From positions 3,906,001 to 3,970,000 of the forward strand of contig NZ_LAIR01000002.1 of the NCBI RefSeq assembly GCF_001247745.1: a stretch of 64,000 bases of DNA, given 5' to 3'. Under the pieces are notes generated by a model. That model made no database searches. It worked only from the letters and a program-made list of their open reading frames with translations, and had not been told where the DNA came from. Source of the DNA: Luteipulveratus halotolerans (GTDB lineage Bacteria > Actinomycetota > Actinomycetes > Actinomycetales > Dermatophilaceae). Of the stretch, positions 38,036-46,919 are shown in pieces (position 1 is the stretch's first letter; every line of letters starts with the position of its first letter). The position numbers were made by a program, and so were the translations under genes.

Positions 38036-38339
38036 CGGTGAGCGTACGAGCAGGCTCGTCCTCCCACGGTCTCGCGAGGGCCAGCGTCAGCTCGCCCTCG
38101 CCTGCCGCGCTCGCGACCAGCTCGATGACGGTCGTACGAGCAGCGCCGGGCGGCCCGCCGACGCCGGCCTCGCCGCTGGGTTCGGCGCCCGCCCGGTGGG
38201 CGACGACACCGGGCGGGACGGCCTGGGTGGTCCACCGAAATCCAGTCGCACCAGGCTGATCCAGCCGCAGCTCCAGGCTGTCTCCGGGCGACATCTCGAT
38301 GCGCTGGCCGTCCTCGGGGGACTCGACGACGTGGTGCAT
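38016..38339 (-). CDS. Chagasin-type (I42) cysteine protease inhibitor
   Basis: This 107-residue protein has the three loops of the chagasin family: GATGFRW (equivalent to the NPTTGF loop), GVGGPPG (GxGG loop) and ARPWED (RPW loop). Chagasins block papain-like proteases by inserting these loops in the active site. No signal peptide is present, so it acts in the cytoplasm or is exported by an unknown route. It lies in an operon with a papain-like protease gene, so it is probably the cognate inhibitor. The 5' end is four bases after the middle gene. Confidence 0.85.
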   Translation of the reverse strand: MHHVVESPEDGQRIEMSPGDSLELRLDQPGATGFRWTTQAVPPGVVAHRAGAEPSGEAGVGGPPGAARTTVIELVASAAGEGELTLALARPWEDEPARTLTVTLAVG

Positions 38340-38343
38340 CGGA

Positions 38344-38814
38344 TCACCACACGTACATCGACGAGATGGTGCCGGCCGGGTCCTCGGTGAGCGTCGGCGT
38401 ACTCCCCGTCGAGCGGGCGTGCGCGGCGAGGATGGTCAGCGTCGTCGACCCCGAGTCGGTCTTGGTCGACAGCTTCTTCCAGCCTGCGGTCTGCAGGTTG
38501 ATGCGGGCGTTGCGGTGGACCTGGTCGGCCCACAGCGCGGTGACCCGTTGACCGGTGATGGTCGTCGCGGCCGCCGCCGCGACCGGTGCGGCGACGTGCA
38601 TGTCGCCGGCGCTCGGCGGCATGAGCGTGGGCTCGGTCGCGTCGTCACCGGCAGTCTCCGCGGCCGGCTCGGCGCCGTTGCCCGCGGCCTCGATCAGGGC
38701 CAGCTCGTCCGGTCCGAGCGCGTGCGGCTCGGACGGCACCTCGAGGTCCGGGCTCTGCGCCGGAGTCTTGACGGGCGCGGTCTTCGGCGTACGACGGGTG
38801 GTGGTCTTGGGCAT
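38344..38814 (-). CDS. Unknown protein between protease and inhibitor
   Basis: This 156-residue protein begins with a Lys/Thr/Pro-rich basic tail (PKTTTRRTPKTAPVKTPAQS) and an acidic Ala/Glu region. It ends in a conserved-looking domain (VTALWADQVHRNARINLQTA, GSTTLTILAAHARSTGS). It is unrecognised. Position between a papain-like protease and a chagasin suggests a substrate, adaptor or regulator. The ATG at 38814 is preceded by GAGGAG. Confidence 0.6.
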   Translation of the reverse strand: MPKTTTRRTPKTAPVKTPAQSPDLEVPSEPHALGPDELALIEAAGNGAEPAAETAGDDATEPTLMPPSAGDMHVAAPVAAAAATTITGQRVTALWADQVHRNARINLQTAGWKKLSTKTDSGSTTLTILAAHARSTGSTPTLTEDPAGTISSMYVW

Positions 38815-38840
38815 GGTGCTCTCCTCGTGCTTCGGCTGGG

Positions 38841-39662
38841 TCAGTAGGCGTAGGCCTGGGTGATCAGGCCCTCGTTCTCGTAGGCGTTGACGAAGGCGCC
38901 CTTCTGCTTGGCGGTGAGCAGGTCGGCGAACATCGCCACGTGAGCCGTGCCCGTCGTACCTCCGACGCGCAGCCACCCGACGTCCTGGATGAACACTCGA
39001 CCGTTGCGGTCGTCGCCGGTCGCGAAGCCGCCCACGACCTTCTTGGGGCTCGTCCAGGTGCGCAGCCGGACGCCGGTGACGCCGATGTTGGACCAGGTGT
39101 CGATCAGACACTCGCCGTAGCCGATGTAGCCGAATCCGCCCATGCCCCAACCGGTTCCCCAGCTGTTCTTGATGATCCACGCGGCCTTGGTGTCGTCGTA
39201 CCCGACGATCGCGACGCAGTGGCCGCCCTCCTCGTCGCCCGTGACGTGCTTGTAGACGCCTGAGCTGTAGCCGAAGAAGTCGCTGTAGACGATGAAGCAC
39301 CCGGTCACCGGACCGACGGTCGTGAGGTGGGTCTTGATCGCGGCGATCTTGCCCGTGAGATCGGTCGTGCCGGTCGCGCGGCCACGATGGTTCTCCCACC
39401 CCGTCGGCGCGGTCTTGCCGCCGGGATTGCCTGCGACATAAGGGAACTCGGCTTCGTACGTGATGCCCTTGGAGGTGCAGAACGTCAGTGCTGGCAAGGG
39501 CATCCACCCGGTGTCGCAGGTGACGCCGACCGAGCCGCCGTGCCCGTAGAACAGGTGCGCCTCCGAGAGGTCGACCGCGAGCGTGGGCGCGCGACGGCCC
39601 CACCGGACCGTGCCCTCCATGACGGCGACGCTCCCGAACGACACACACGACCCGCACGCGCC
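38841..39662 (-). pseudogene. Papain-like C1 cysteine protease with disrupted 5' end
   Basis: The frame encodes a C1-family protease of about 270 residues: catalytic Cys in GACGSCVSFGSVAVMEG, His in EEGGHCVAIVGY and Asn in IIKNSWGTGWGMGG. No pro-region or signal peptide is seen. In frame, the codon that should encode the oxyanion-hole Gln before the GAC motif is TAG (39663-39665). No start codon lies between that stop and the catalytic Cys. An ATG with a ribosome site (GAGGGAG) occurs at 39670 in another frame; one added base would give M-A-Q-G-A-C-G-S-C. The gene is either frameshifted or starts by unusual means. It is the first gene of the protease/unknown/chagasin operon. Confidence 0.7.
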
Positions 39663-39905
39663 CTAGCCATGGCTTCGCTCCCTCGTCCGGTGCCACTGCA
39701 GACAAGAGGTGTCGGCGCCGCCGGCTGATACCGCGACACCAGGAACAGGTCATCGAATGGTCATCAGTTGGTCAAGGGCATCGACCTACTCGGGGGTCCG
39801 ACCTAGCGTCGGCCCGACCAGACGTCAGACGTCTGACAACTGGACCGGTCGTCGTACGACGCCCGTGCCGCCCGGTCCGTCCCGCCCGATCCCGAGGAGC
39901 CCCGG
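39663..39905. promoter_or_regulatory. Divergent region between protease operon and sialidase
   Basis: This region contains CTGATACCGCGA at 39725-39736, part of a motif that recurs before the sigma operon and the PLAT gene. It also contains a perfect 7-bp inverted repeat (CAGACGT / ACGTCTG) at 39819-39835 ahead of the sialidase. Both are probable regulatory sites. No clear -35/-10 pair was assigned. Confidence 0.5.
39819..39835. promoter_or_regulatory. Palindrome upstream of the sialidase gene
   Basis: Perfect 7-bp inverted repeat CAGACGT / ACGTCTG with a 3-base spacer, 71 bases before the sialidase ATG. An operator for an unknown regulator is inferred. Confidence 0.5.
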
Positions 39906-41749
39906 ATGCGTCCCACCGTTCTCGCCGCCGTCGTCAGCGCAGGTCTGCTCGTGACGGCGCCCGCCGCCATGGCGACCACGCCGCACGTCTCCCCGACCAC
40001 AGCCCGTGCCGCAGCATCGACGCCCGCAGCGACCGCGGGGATCGAGACCCAGGACATCGCCCGGCGCTACGACGGCGGCACGCAGTACCGCATCCCCGGC
40101 CTGACCACGACGACCAAGGGCACCGTGATCGCGGCGTACGACCGCCGGCCGACGATGGCCGACGTCCCCTCCAACATCGGGATCGTCATCCGCCGCAGCA
40201 CCGACGGCGGCCGGACCTGGCTGCCGCAGCAGATCGTCCGCGAGAGCCCGGCGCCCGAGAGCCACGGCGACCCGAGCCTGCTCGTCGACCAGCAGACCGG
40301 CCGGATCTTCGTGTTCTACGTCAGCTCGGTCAACCAGGGCTTCGGCGGCGGCGCGACCGGCAACAGCGACACCGACCCCAACGCCACACAGATGGACTAC
40401 AGCTGGTCCGACGACGACGGCGTCACCTGGCAGCACCGTCGCATCACCTCGATGGCCAAGAACCCCGCGTGGGGCGGTCTGTTCGCCGCGAGTGGCGAGG
40501 GCATCCAGCTGCGCCACGGCCAGTACGCAGGCCGGCTGGTCCAGCAGTACGCCATCCGCTACAACGGCGCCAACTACGCCGCCAGCCTCTACAGCGACGA
40601 CCACGGCGAGACGTGGACGTTCGGCGCGCTCGTCGGCCCGCGCGCCGATGAGAACAAGACGGTCGAGCTGTCCTACGGCGACGTCATGCTCAACTCGCGC
40701 TCCGCGCCGTACCGCAAGGTCGCGATCTCCCGTGACGGCGGCCAGACGTACGGCCCGTTCGAGGCGGACACCGATCTGCCCGACCCGGCCAACAACGGCT
40801 CGATCCTGCGCCTGCACCCCGACGCGCCCGCGACTGATCCGCGGTCGAAGATGCTCGTGTTCAGCAACACCCCGACCCGTCGATCCGCCGCGACCTCACG
40901 GTGCGCATGTCGTGCGACGACGGCAAGACCTGGCCGATCAGCAAGGTCGTGACACCGGGCTCCTCGGGCTACTCGACGCTCACTCGGCTGCCCGACGGTG
41001 ACCTCGGGCTGCTGTGGGAGCGCGAGGGGTATCAGCGGATCACGTTCTCCCGCTTCGGGACCGACTGGTTGCAGGGGCTGTGCGCACCGCTGCAGCTCAC
41101 CCTCCCCGTGTCACACACGGCCGGCACCAAGGCCACCGCCACCGTGACCGTCACCAACCAGACCAGCACCCGTCTCGGCTCGGGCACGATCACGCTCGAA
41201 CCCGGAGCCACGTGGGGCGCCAAGCCCGTCTCCGTGCCCGCCCTCAAGCCGGGCGAGTCGCGGACCGTGGCCGTGCCGTTCAGCGCGCCGACCACGGTCG
41301 CCGGCGCCAAGCCGATCGCTGCCCGGTACGCCGTCGGTGGCGTCTCGTCGTCCACCACCACCCGTGACCTCACTGTGGCCCCGGCCGCGAATTCCCCTGC
41401 AGCGCCTGCGATCTCGTCTTTGCTCGTCCCCGACAACACGGCACCCGGCGGCGACCCGGGTTGGGCCGGAGACCGGCTGACGTTCTGGGCGCGGGTCGCC
41501 AACACCGGCAACCAGGACCTCACCGACGTCACCGTGATCGGCAACCTCGACGGCCTGCCCACCTGTCACTACTCGGCGCTCGCGCCCAGCCAGTCCTACG
41601 TCTGCAAGGCGGCCACGCACACGGTGACCGCTGACGAGGTGGCCGCGGGGTCGTACGCACCGAGCATCACGGTGACGGGTACGACGCCGTCGGGTGCGCG
41701 GGTCTCCACAGTGGTCACGCCGGACCCGATCGACGTCCGCAACCCCTGA
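39906..41749 (+). pseudogene. Secreted sialidase with a frameshift
   Basis: The N-terminal frame encodes a signal peptide and a catalytic six-bladed beta-propeller with YRIPGL (RIP motif) and several Asp boxes (RSTDGGRTW, SWSDDDGVTW, YSDDHGETW, ISRDGGQTY). The other frame continues with MSCDDGKTW and a NEW3-type domain and an actinobacterial beta-sandwich (PGGDPGWAGDRLTFWARVAN). The junction joins correctly if one base is added to the C4 run at 40870-40873. It would then be one protein of about 614 residues, resembling large actinobacterial sialidases. It releases terminal sialic acids from host or matrix glycans. A sequencing error at the homopolymer is possible. Confidence 0.85.
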
Positions 41750-41760
41750 CCCCACATCGT

Positions 41761-41887
41761 TGGTCGAGTAGGCGAGCCCCCAGGGCGAGCCGTATCGAGA
41801 CCACCGACACCGCGGACGGGAGCTCTCCCCGCGGGGCACCGGGTCTCGATACGGTCTCCGCTAGCGCTCCGCCCTACTCGACCAGCG
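41761..41887. repeat. REP-like palindromic element
   Basis: Long inverted repeat starting TGGTCGAGTAGGCGAGC and ending CTACTCGACCAGCGG, with the internal pair TATCGAGACC and GGTCTCGATA. It lies 11 bases after the sialidase stop. Same family as the element at 22108. Confidence 0.8.
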
Positions 41888-41998
41888 GGACCCGGCGCCG
41901 TCTCAGCCTGTGGCCGGACATCACGACCGGATCACTTTCTGGTCTGCCGAATACCATGGAACGGCAATGCCGCGCGGCCGGATGAAAGTATTGCGCCT

Positions 41999-42547
41999 AT
42001 GTCGTCGAACACTGTGGCGATCCGGTGCAGGGCGGTCCAATCTGCTGATCTGACAACGGATTTCACCGACCAGGCTGCTGTGCTGATCCAGCGCCTGGTG
42101 GCTGACGGTGCTGCCCTCGGGTGGACCGCGCCGCCCAGTCGGGCCGAGGTGGCCGACCTCGTCTGGGAGGTCGTCGACGACGGTCCGGGCGACGCATCGT
42201 TCGTGGTGGCCGAGGTCGGCGACGAGATCGCAGGGCTGGGGTTCTGGCGGCGCTACCTGCGACCGACCTACCGCCCGCACGCCGATCTCGAGAAGGTCGC
42301 CGTGTCTCCGGACTTCCAGGGCCGCGGCCTCGCCCACGAGATCGTCCGCCGGCTCGTCGACAGCGCGCGCGATGCAGGCATCGAGATGCTCACGCTCGAC
42401 TTCCGGGGCGACAACGCGGCGGCCGAGCGGTTGTACGCCTCGCACGGCTTCCGCGAGTACGGCCGGCTCCCCGGGTTCGTCGCGCCCGGCGAAGGGCAGC
42501 GGTACGACCGGGTCATGCAGGTGCTCGACCTGCGCCCGACCGCCTGA
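41999..42547 (+). CDS. GNAT N-acetyltransferase
   Basis: This 182-residue protein has the GNAT pattern: LEKVAVSPDFQGRGLAHEIV (motif A, acetyl-CoA binding) and AERLYASHGFREYGRLPGFV (motif B). A small amine or peptide substrate is possible; it cannot be identified. ATG at 41999 follows a short region with lower GC. The 3' end is followed by a REP-like half element. Confidence 0.9.
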   Translation: MSSNTVAIRCRAVQSADLTTDFTDQAAVLIQRLVADGAALGWTAPPSRAEVADLVWEVVDDGPGDASFVVAEVGDEIAGLGFWRRYLRPTYRPHADLEKVAVSPDFQGRGLAHEIVRRLVDSARDAGIEMLTLDFRGDNAAAERLYASHGFREYGRLPGFVAPGEGQRYDRVMQVLDLRPTA

Positions 42548-42563
42548 CCCTCGACCCACCACC

Positions 42564-42614
42564 CCGCTGGTTGAGCCGGTCGAGCCGCTGAGCGAGACCG
42601 AGTCGAGACCACGG
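42564..42614. repeat. REP-like half element
   Basis: GCTGGTTGAGCCGGTCGAGCC and GAGTCGAGACCACGG are arms of the family seen at 41761 and 61758. Only part of the palindrome is present. Confidence 0.6.
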
Positions 42615-42696
42615 TGACCGCGCGGGAGAGTCCGTGACTGCGTACGACCGGGCCTGCCACGATGGGGCCACCAGTGGTCTCAACGCGGAGGTGCCC

Positions 42697-44067
42697 GTGC
42701 AACAGCTGTCGGTCGATGTCCTGGTGATCGGTTGGGGCAAGGGAGGTAAGACCCTCGCGGGCGCGCTCGGGCGGGCCGGCGAACAGGTCGCGGTCGTCGA
42801 GCGGTCACCGCAGATGTACGGCGGCACGTGCATCAACATCGCGTGCGTCCCGACCAAGGCGCTCGTCGTCCAGGCTGAGAAGAAGCGCGAGTCCGACGAC
42901 GCCGCGACGTGGTTCGCCGCCTCGGTCACCAAGCGTGACGCTCTCACCGCCAAGCTGCGCGCGCGCAACCACGCCATGCTCGACGAGGTCGACACGGTCA
43001 CGCTCATCGACGGGACCGCGCGTTTTGTCGGCCCGCACGAGGTCGAGGTGACCGGCGGTGACGACGTGCTGCGGGTGACCGCCGAGACCGTCGTCATCAA
43101 CACGGGCACCGAGCCCGCCCGCCCGCCGATCCCGGGCGTCGACGGTCCGCGGGTGCTCGACTCGACGCAGATCCAGCACGTCGACCCGTTCCCCCGCCGC
43201 CTGGTGGTGGTCGGCGGTGGTTTCATCGGGCTGGAGTTCGCCGGCATGTTCGCGCGGTTCGGGTCCGAGGTGACCGTGCTCGAGCAGGGCGAACGGCTGC
43301 TGCCGGGCGAGGACGCCGACGTGGCCCGGGTGGTCGAGCAGACGATGACCGACGCGGGCGTGACGTTCCGCTTCGGCGCGGGCGCCTCGTCGTTCGACGA
43401 CGACGGCGCGCAGGTGACGGTGGCGGTCGACGGCGGCGACGACCTCGTCGCGGACGCCGTGCTGCTCGCGACCGGCCGCACGCCGGTGACCAAGGACCTC
43501 GGGCTCGACGTCGCCGGCGTCGACACCGACGAGCGCGGCTTCGTCCGCGTCGACGACCACCTGCGTACGTCGGTCGACGGGGTGTACGCCGTGGGTGACG
43601 TCAACGGCGGCCCCCAGTTCACCTACATCTCGCTCGACGACAACAGGGTCGTGATGAGTGCGCTGACGGGTGACGGGTCGCGGACGACGAAGGACCGGGT
43701 GGCGGTGCCGACGACGACGTTCATCACGCCGCCGTTCGCGCGGGTGGGCCTCAACGTCACGCAGGCGCGCGAGCAGGGCCGCCCGGTGAAGGTCGCGAGC
43801 AAGGCCGTGGCCGACATCGCCGCGATGCCGCGACCCAAGATCGTCGAGGAGACGCACGGTGTCATCGGGTTCGTGGTCGATGCCGAGACCGACGAGGTGC
43901 TGGGCGCGACACTGTTCTGCGTCGACGCGCAGGAGCTGATCAACCTCGTCGCGCTCGCGATGCGCGCGGGTGTGACGGCGACCCAGCTGCGGGACGGGAT
44001 CTGGACCCACCCGTCGAGCACTGAGGCTCTCAATGAGGTGCTGGCCGGTCTGAAACCCCTTGCCTGA
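42697..44067 (+). CDS. Pyridine nucleotide-disulfide oxidoreductase (mercuric reductase-like)
   Basis: This 456-residue flavoprotein has the N-terminal FAD-binding motif (VLVIGWGKGGKTLAGAL) and the redox-active disulfide (GGTCINIACVPTKALVV). It has the NAD(P)-binding motif (VVVGGGFIGLEFAGMFARFG), an FAD/NAD linking motif (VYAVGDVNGGPQF) and the C-terminal dimer domain. GTG at 42697 with GGAG is preferred. Substrate is not clear: it is related to dihydrolipoamide dehydrogenase and mercuric reductases, but no N-terminal MerA metal-binding domain is present. It stands alone. Confidence 0.85.
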   Translation: MQQLSVDVLVIGWGKGGKTLAGALGRAGEQVAVVERSPQMYGGTCINIACVPTKALVVQAEKKRESDDAATWFAASVTKRDALTAKLRARNHAMLDEVDTVTLIDGTARFVGPHEVEVTGGDDVLRVTAETVVINTGTEPARPPIPGVDGPRVLDSTQIQHVDPFPRRLVVVGGGFIGLEFAGMFARFGSEVTVLEQGERLLPGEDADVARVVEQTMTDAGVTFRFGAGASSFDDDGAQVTVAVDGGDDLVADAVLLATGRTPVTKDLGLDVAGVDTDERGFVRVDDHLRTSVDGVYAVGDVNGGPQFTYISLDDNRVVMSALTGDGSRTTKDRVAVPTTTFITPPFARVGLNVTQAREQGRPVKVASKAVADIAAMPRPKIVEETHGVIGFVVDAETDEVLGATLFCVDAQELINLVALAMRAGVTATQLRDGIWTHPSSTEALNEVLAGLKPLA

Positions 44068-44091
44068 CAAGGGAATTCGGGGCAGACATGG

Positions 44092-44176
44092 CCGGTGGGC
44101 GTAGCCCCCTCCAGCAGCCACGCCCACCGGTCATGCGTTGGTGGCCCCAGGGTCCCCCAACCTTTGAGGGGCCACC
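44092..44176. terminator. Tandem hairpins after the flavoprotein gene
   Basis: Two stem-loops: arms CCGGTGGGCGT / ACGCCCACCGG at 44092-44102 and 44120-44130, and GGTGGCCCC / GGGGCCACC at 44140-44148 and 44168-44176. They sit 24 bases after the stop and are probable terminators. Confidence 0.7.
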
Positions 44177-44191
44177 TCCCTCGGCGGGGCG

Positions 44192-44310
44192 TCACGGCGT
44201 CGCCAGCAGGCCGAGGAGTCTTGCGGGGTCATCGTCGATGACATACGGGAAGAGCGGCGCTCCGGCCCGGTGATACTCGTGGCCGTGAGGCGTCTCACAT
44301 CGCGAGATCG
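44192..44310 (-). pseudogene. Possible 3' fragment of a lost gene
   Basis: The minus strand encodes HEYHRAGAPLFPYVIDDD followed by PARLLGLLATP and a stop. The segment reads like a genuine protein C-terminus and has no start codon. Upstream is the nested hairpin at 44314-44404. I do not recognise the family with certainty. It may be a relic truncated by the hairpin element. Confidence 0.3.
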
Positions 44311-44313
44311 GGC

Positions 44314-44404
44314 CCTCGCCGAGAGGCCCACTCGCCGCCGAGAGGACCACGTACGGACCGCCGATATGTGGGCCTCTCGGCGCGTTCTGGGCCTCTCGGC
44401 GAGG
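44314..44404. repeat. Nested double hairpin element
   Basis: Outer arms at 44314-44330 and 44388-44404 form a perfect 17-bp stem. Inner arms at 44336-44350 and 44368-44382 match at 14 of 15 positions. The inner and outer left arms are near copies of each other (CGCCGAGAGG). It sits ten bases beyond the CHAT gene stop. A similar layout but different sequence occurs at 51107. Confidence 0.8.
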
Positions 44405-44413
44405 TGGGCGCGG

Positions 44414-46912
44414 CTACCAGCCGGCGCCGAAGCACATGAACGAGCTGCGGTCGCCGAGCCCGAGCCTCTGCGTCGCGTCGGCGAGTGCGTACGCCGGGAG
44501 CCGGCCGGCCGCGAGGCCCGCGTGGGTCTCGGCGAGCACCTCACAGGCGACGTCGTCGTCGACGCTGGCCGGTGAGGCGATGACCGTGCAGGCGCCGGCG
44601 TGCAGCCAGGCCTGCGTCATGCCGATGGCTTCCTCACCCCAGCGGACCGTCGAGCGGCCGAGCTCGCAGGCGGACAGCACGACGGTGCGGGGCACGTGCG
44701 GGAGCCGGTCGATGTCGTACCCGAACCACGGCCCGTCGGCGAGCTCGAGACCGGAGAACAGCGGGTTGTCGGCGGAGTGACGGCCGTGAGCGGCGACGTG
44801 GAGCACGTCGGCATCGGCCGCGCGGGCGCTGACCTGCTCGGCCGACGCGTCGGCGGCCTCCAGCACCGAGCCCTGCTCGCCCCAGGCGGCGGCGGCCCGG
44901 CGTACCTCCTCGTGGGCGCGGTCGACCCGCGGACCGGCGACGAACGCCGCGCGCCGACGCGGGTGGTCGGGTCCGTGCTGATGCGCGAGCCACAGCGTCG
45001 CCGACCGCGGCTGTGTGACGGGGAGCCCGCGCAGGTGCGGGAGCAGGGTCCACGGCGTACCGGCGAGGCCGCCCGTGGGGACGACGAGCACGGGGCGGCC
45101 GGAGAGCAGGTCGGCGACGGGCGCGAGCAGGCGTTCGGACAGGGTGGCGAGGCGGTCGCCGAGGCTGTCGCGGACGACGGCGCGCAGCGGCTCGGGCAGG
45201 TGGGCGGCCGAGACGTCGAGGTCGGCCTGGAGCCCGCGCAGGATGTGCTTCACGTCGTCCCAGGGGCCGAGGTCGACGACGCGCGTCTCGTCACCGGTCG
45301 CGACGAGCACCCGCAGCCGGCCGCCATGCGTGGCCAGGTGCGTGACCATGACGCCGTTATGCTTCGCGAGCTGAGGCAGCAGTGCATCGAGCGTGGCCGG
45401 TTCGGTGACGACGCCGGATCCTGGGTCGTGCCAAGCCTTTTCGCGGATCTTCTGCTGCAGCGCGGACGCCGAGCGTACGAGCGCGGTGACGGGTCGACCG
45501 TCGGCGTCGGCCGCCCTGATCTGGGCGTGCAGCTCGCGCAGCTCTTGCAGCTGGGCGGCACCCTCGGGGTTGTCGGGCGGACGCACTGCGGCGACGCGGC
45601 TGGTGAGCGCACGGGCTCGCTCGGTCCACTCGAACACGACCTCGGGCCGACCGTCCTCGACCGCCAGGCGCAGCCCCTCGGCGGCGAGTCCGCGGCCGTG
45701 ACCGACGAGCGAGCTCTGCAGGTCGAGGCTCCCGAACGACGACTGCCAGTCGTGCAGCTCGGCCAGCCCGTCGCGTACGTGCTGCATCGCGGGCTTGCGC
45801 CGACGGGTGGCCTTGGCGAGCTCGGCCTTGACCTGATGCTGGAGCAGGCGGTTCTCCAGCGGAGCGTCGGCACGCTGCCGGACACTCCGGACGCGCGCTC
45901 GCGCCGCCGGCAGGTCGTCGAGGCGGATCGCCATGCGCGCCGACTGCAGCAGCACCGCGCTCGCGTCGTGGACGAGGCCCTGCGCCTTGAGCTGCCCGGC
46001 GATGTTGGCGGCCTCGTCGAGCAGGGCGGCCCGGCGTACGCCGGTGAGCACCTCTGCCGAGAGGGCCACGGCTTGAGCGCGTGCGGCCCACGCGTCGCTG
46101 CCCCTGCCGGCGAACAGGCGAGCGGCGCGGCGGGCGATCTTGCGAGCCTCGCGCGGTTCGTCCTGCCCGATCTTGAGCCGGGCCAGCACCAGCAGCGCCT
46201 CCGCCTGACTCTGTCGCAGACGTCGGCGGCCGAGGACCAAGCTCGCGTCACGAATGGCGTCGGTCGCCTCGTGCTGCATGCCCGCTGCGATCAGCGCCTC
46301 GGCACGGTTCTGGGCGCTGACGGCCGCGTAGACGGGACCGAGATTGTTCATGCCTGGACGTGCGTCATCGAGCAATCCGATAGCCCGGGCGAGATCGCCG
46401 GCGATCAGGCTCGCGTAACCGAGATTGTGCTGTGCCTTCGCTATCGCTTCTGCGAGACCGGCGGCTGCGAATTCTTCGAGCGCTCGCTCGAAGTCCTGGC
46501 GTGCTTGAAGTGCCTGGCCGCGCTGGAGGTAGACGAGCCCTCGGTTGAGATGCATGTTGCCGAGCGGCTCGTGGTCCTGGCCATCCAGAAGGTCCGCTGC
46601 GTGAGCGAATGCCACAAGGGCGGCATCGCCGTTGCCTGCAAGCGAGTGCAGTAGGCCTTTCTGCGACCAGGCCAGCCCGATCGTTGGAGCAGGGACGTCA
46701 TTGAGGGCGAGCGCTTCATCGCACAGGGCGATGCCAGCGTCCAGCGTTCCCAACTCGGATTCTGACCACGCCAAGCTCAGTTGGATATGGGCAATCGTGA
46801 CGTTGTCCGCGGCGCGATGAAGGGCCCTCGTGAACGTTCGGCGGGCTTGGGCATGGCGGCCTGCCCGGCTCTCGAGGAGTCCGCGTTCATGCAACTCGGC
46901 CGCGCTCAACAC
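44414..46912 (-). CDS. TPR-CHAT caspase-like protein
   Basis: This 832-residue protein has an N-terminal half of tetratricopeptide repeats (for example ARRTFTRALHRAADN, QKGLLHSLAGNGDAALVAFA). Its C-terminal CHAT (caspase HetF-associated with TPRs) domain carries the catalytic dyad in DVLHVAAHGRHSAD (His) and VVLSACELGRSTV (Cys). It would cleave a protein substrate after activation. The start is uncertain: GTG at 46912, seven bases after the subtilisin stop, or TTG at 46909, with AGGGG in the overlap. It is the last gene of the sigma/subtilisin/CHAT operon. Confidence 0.85.
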   Translation of the reverse strand: MLSAAELHERGLLESRAGRHAQARRTFTRALHRAADNVTIAHIQLSLAWSESELGTLDAGIALCDEALALNDVPAPTIGLAWSQKGLLHSLAGNGDAALVAFAHAADLLDGQDHEPLGNMHLNRGLVYLQRGQALQARQDFERALEEFAAAGLAEAIAKAQHNLGYASLIAGDLARAIGLLDDARPGMNNLGPVYAAVSAQNRAEALIAAGMQHEATDAIRDASLVLGRRRLRQSQAEALLVLARLKIGQDEPREARKIARRAARLFAGRGSDAWAARAQAVALSAEVLTGVRRAALLDEAANIAGQLKAQGLVHDASAVLLQSARMAIRLDDLPAARARVRSVRQRADAPLENRLLQHQVKAELAKATRRRKPAMQHVRDGLAELHDWQSSFGSLDLQSSLVGHGRGLAAEGLRLAVEDGRPEVVFEWTERARALTSRVAAVRPPDNPEGAAQLQELRELHAQIRAADADGRPVTALVRSASALQQKIREKAWHDPGSGVVTEPATLDALLPQLAKHNGVMVTHLATHGGRLRVLVATGDETRVVDLGPWDDVKHILRGLQADLDVSAAHLPEPLRAVVRDSLGDRLATLSERLLAPVADLLSGRPVLVVPTGGLAGTPWTLLPHLRGLPVTQPRSATLWLAHQHGPDHPRRRAAFVAGPRVDRAHEEVRRAAAAWGEQGSVLEAADASAEQVSARAADADVLHVAAHGRHSADNPLFSGLELADGPWFGYDIDRLPHVPRTVVLSACELGRSTVRWGEEAIGMTQAWLHAGACTVIASPASVDDDVACEVLAETHAGLAAGRLPAYALADATQRLGLGDRSSFMCFGAGW

Positions 46913-46919
46913 CCCTACA

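Noticed and set aside
44600..46654. Plus-strand frame of 684 codons opposite the CHAT gene
   Set aside because: Shadow frame; the minus strand has TPR repeats and the CHAT dyad.
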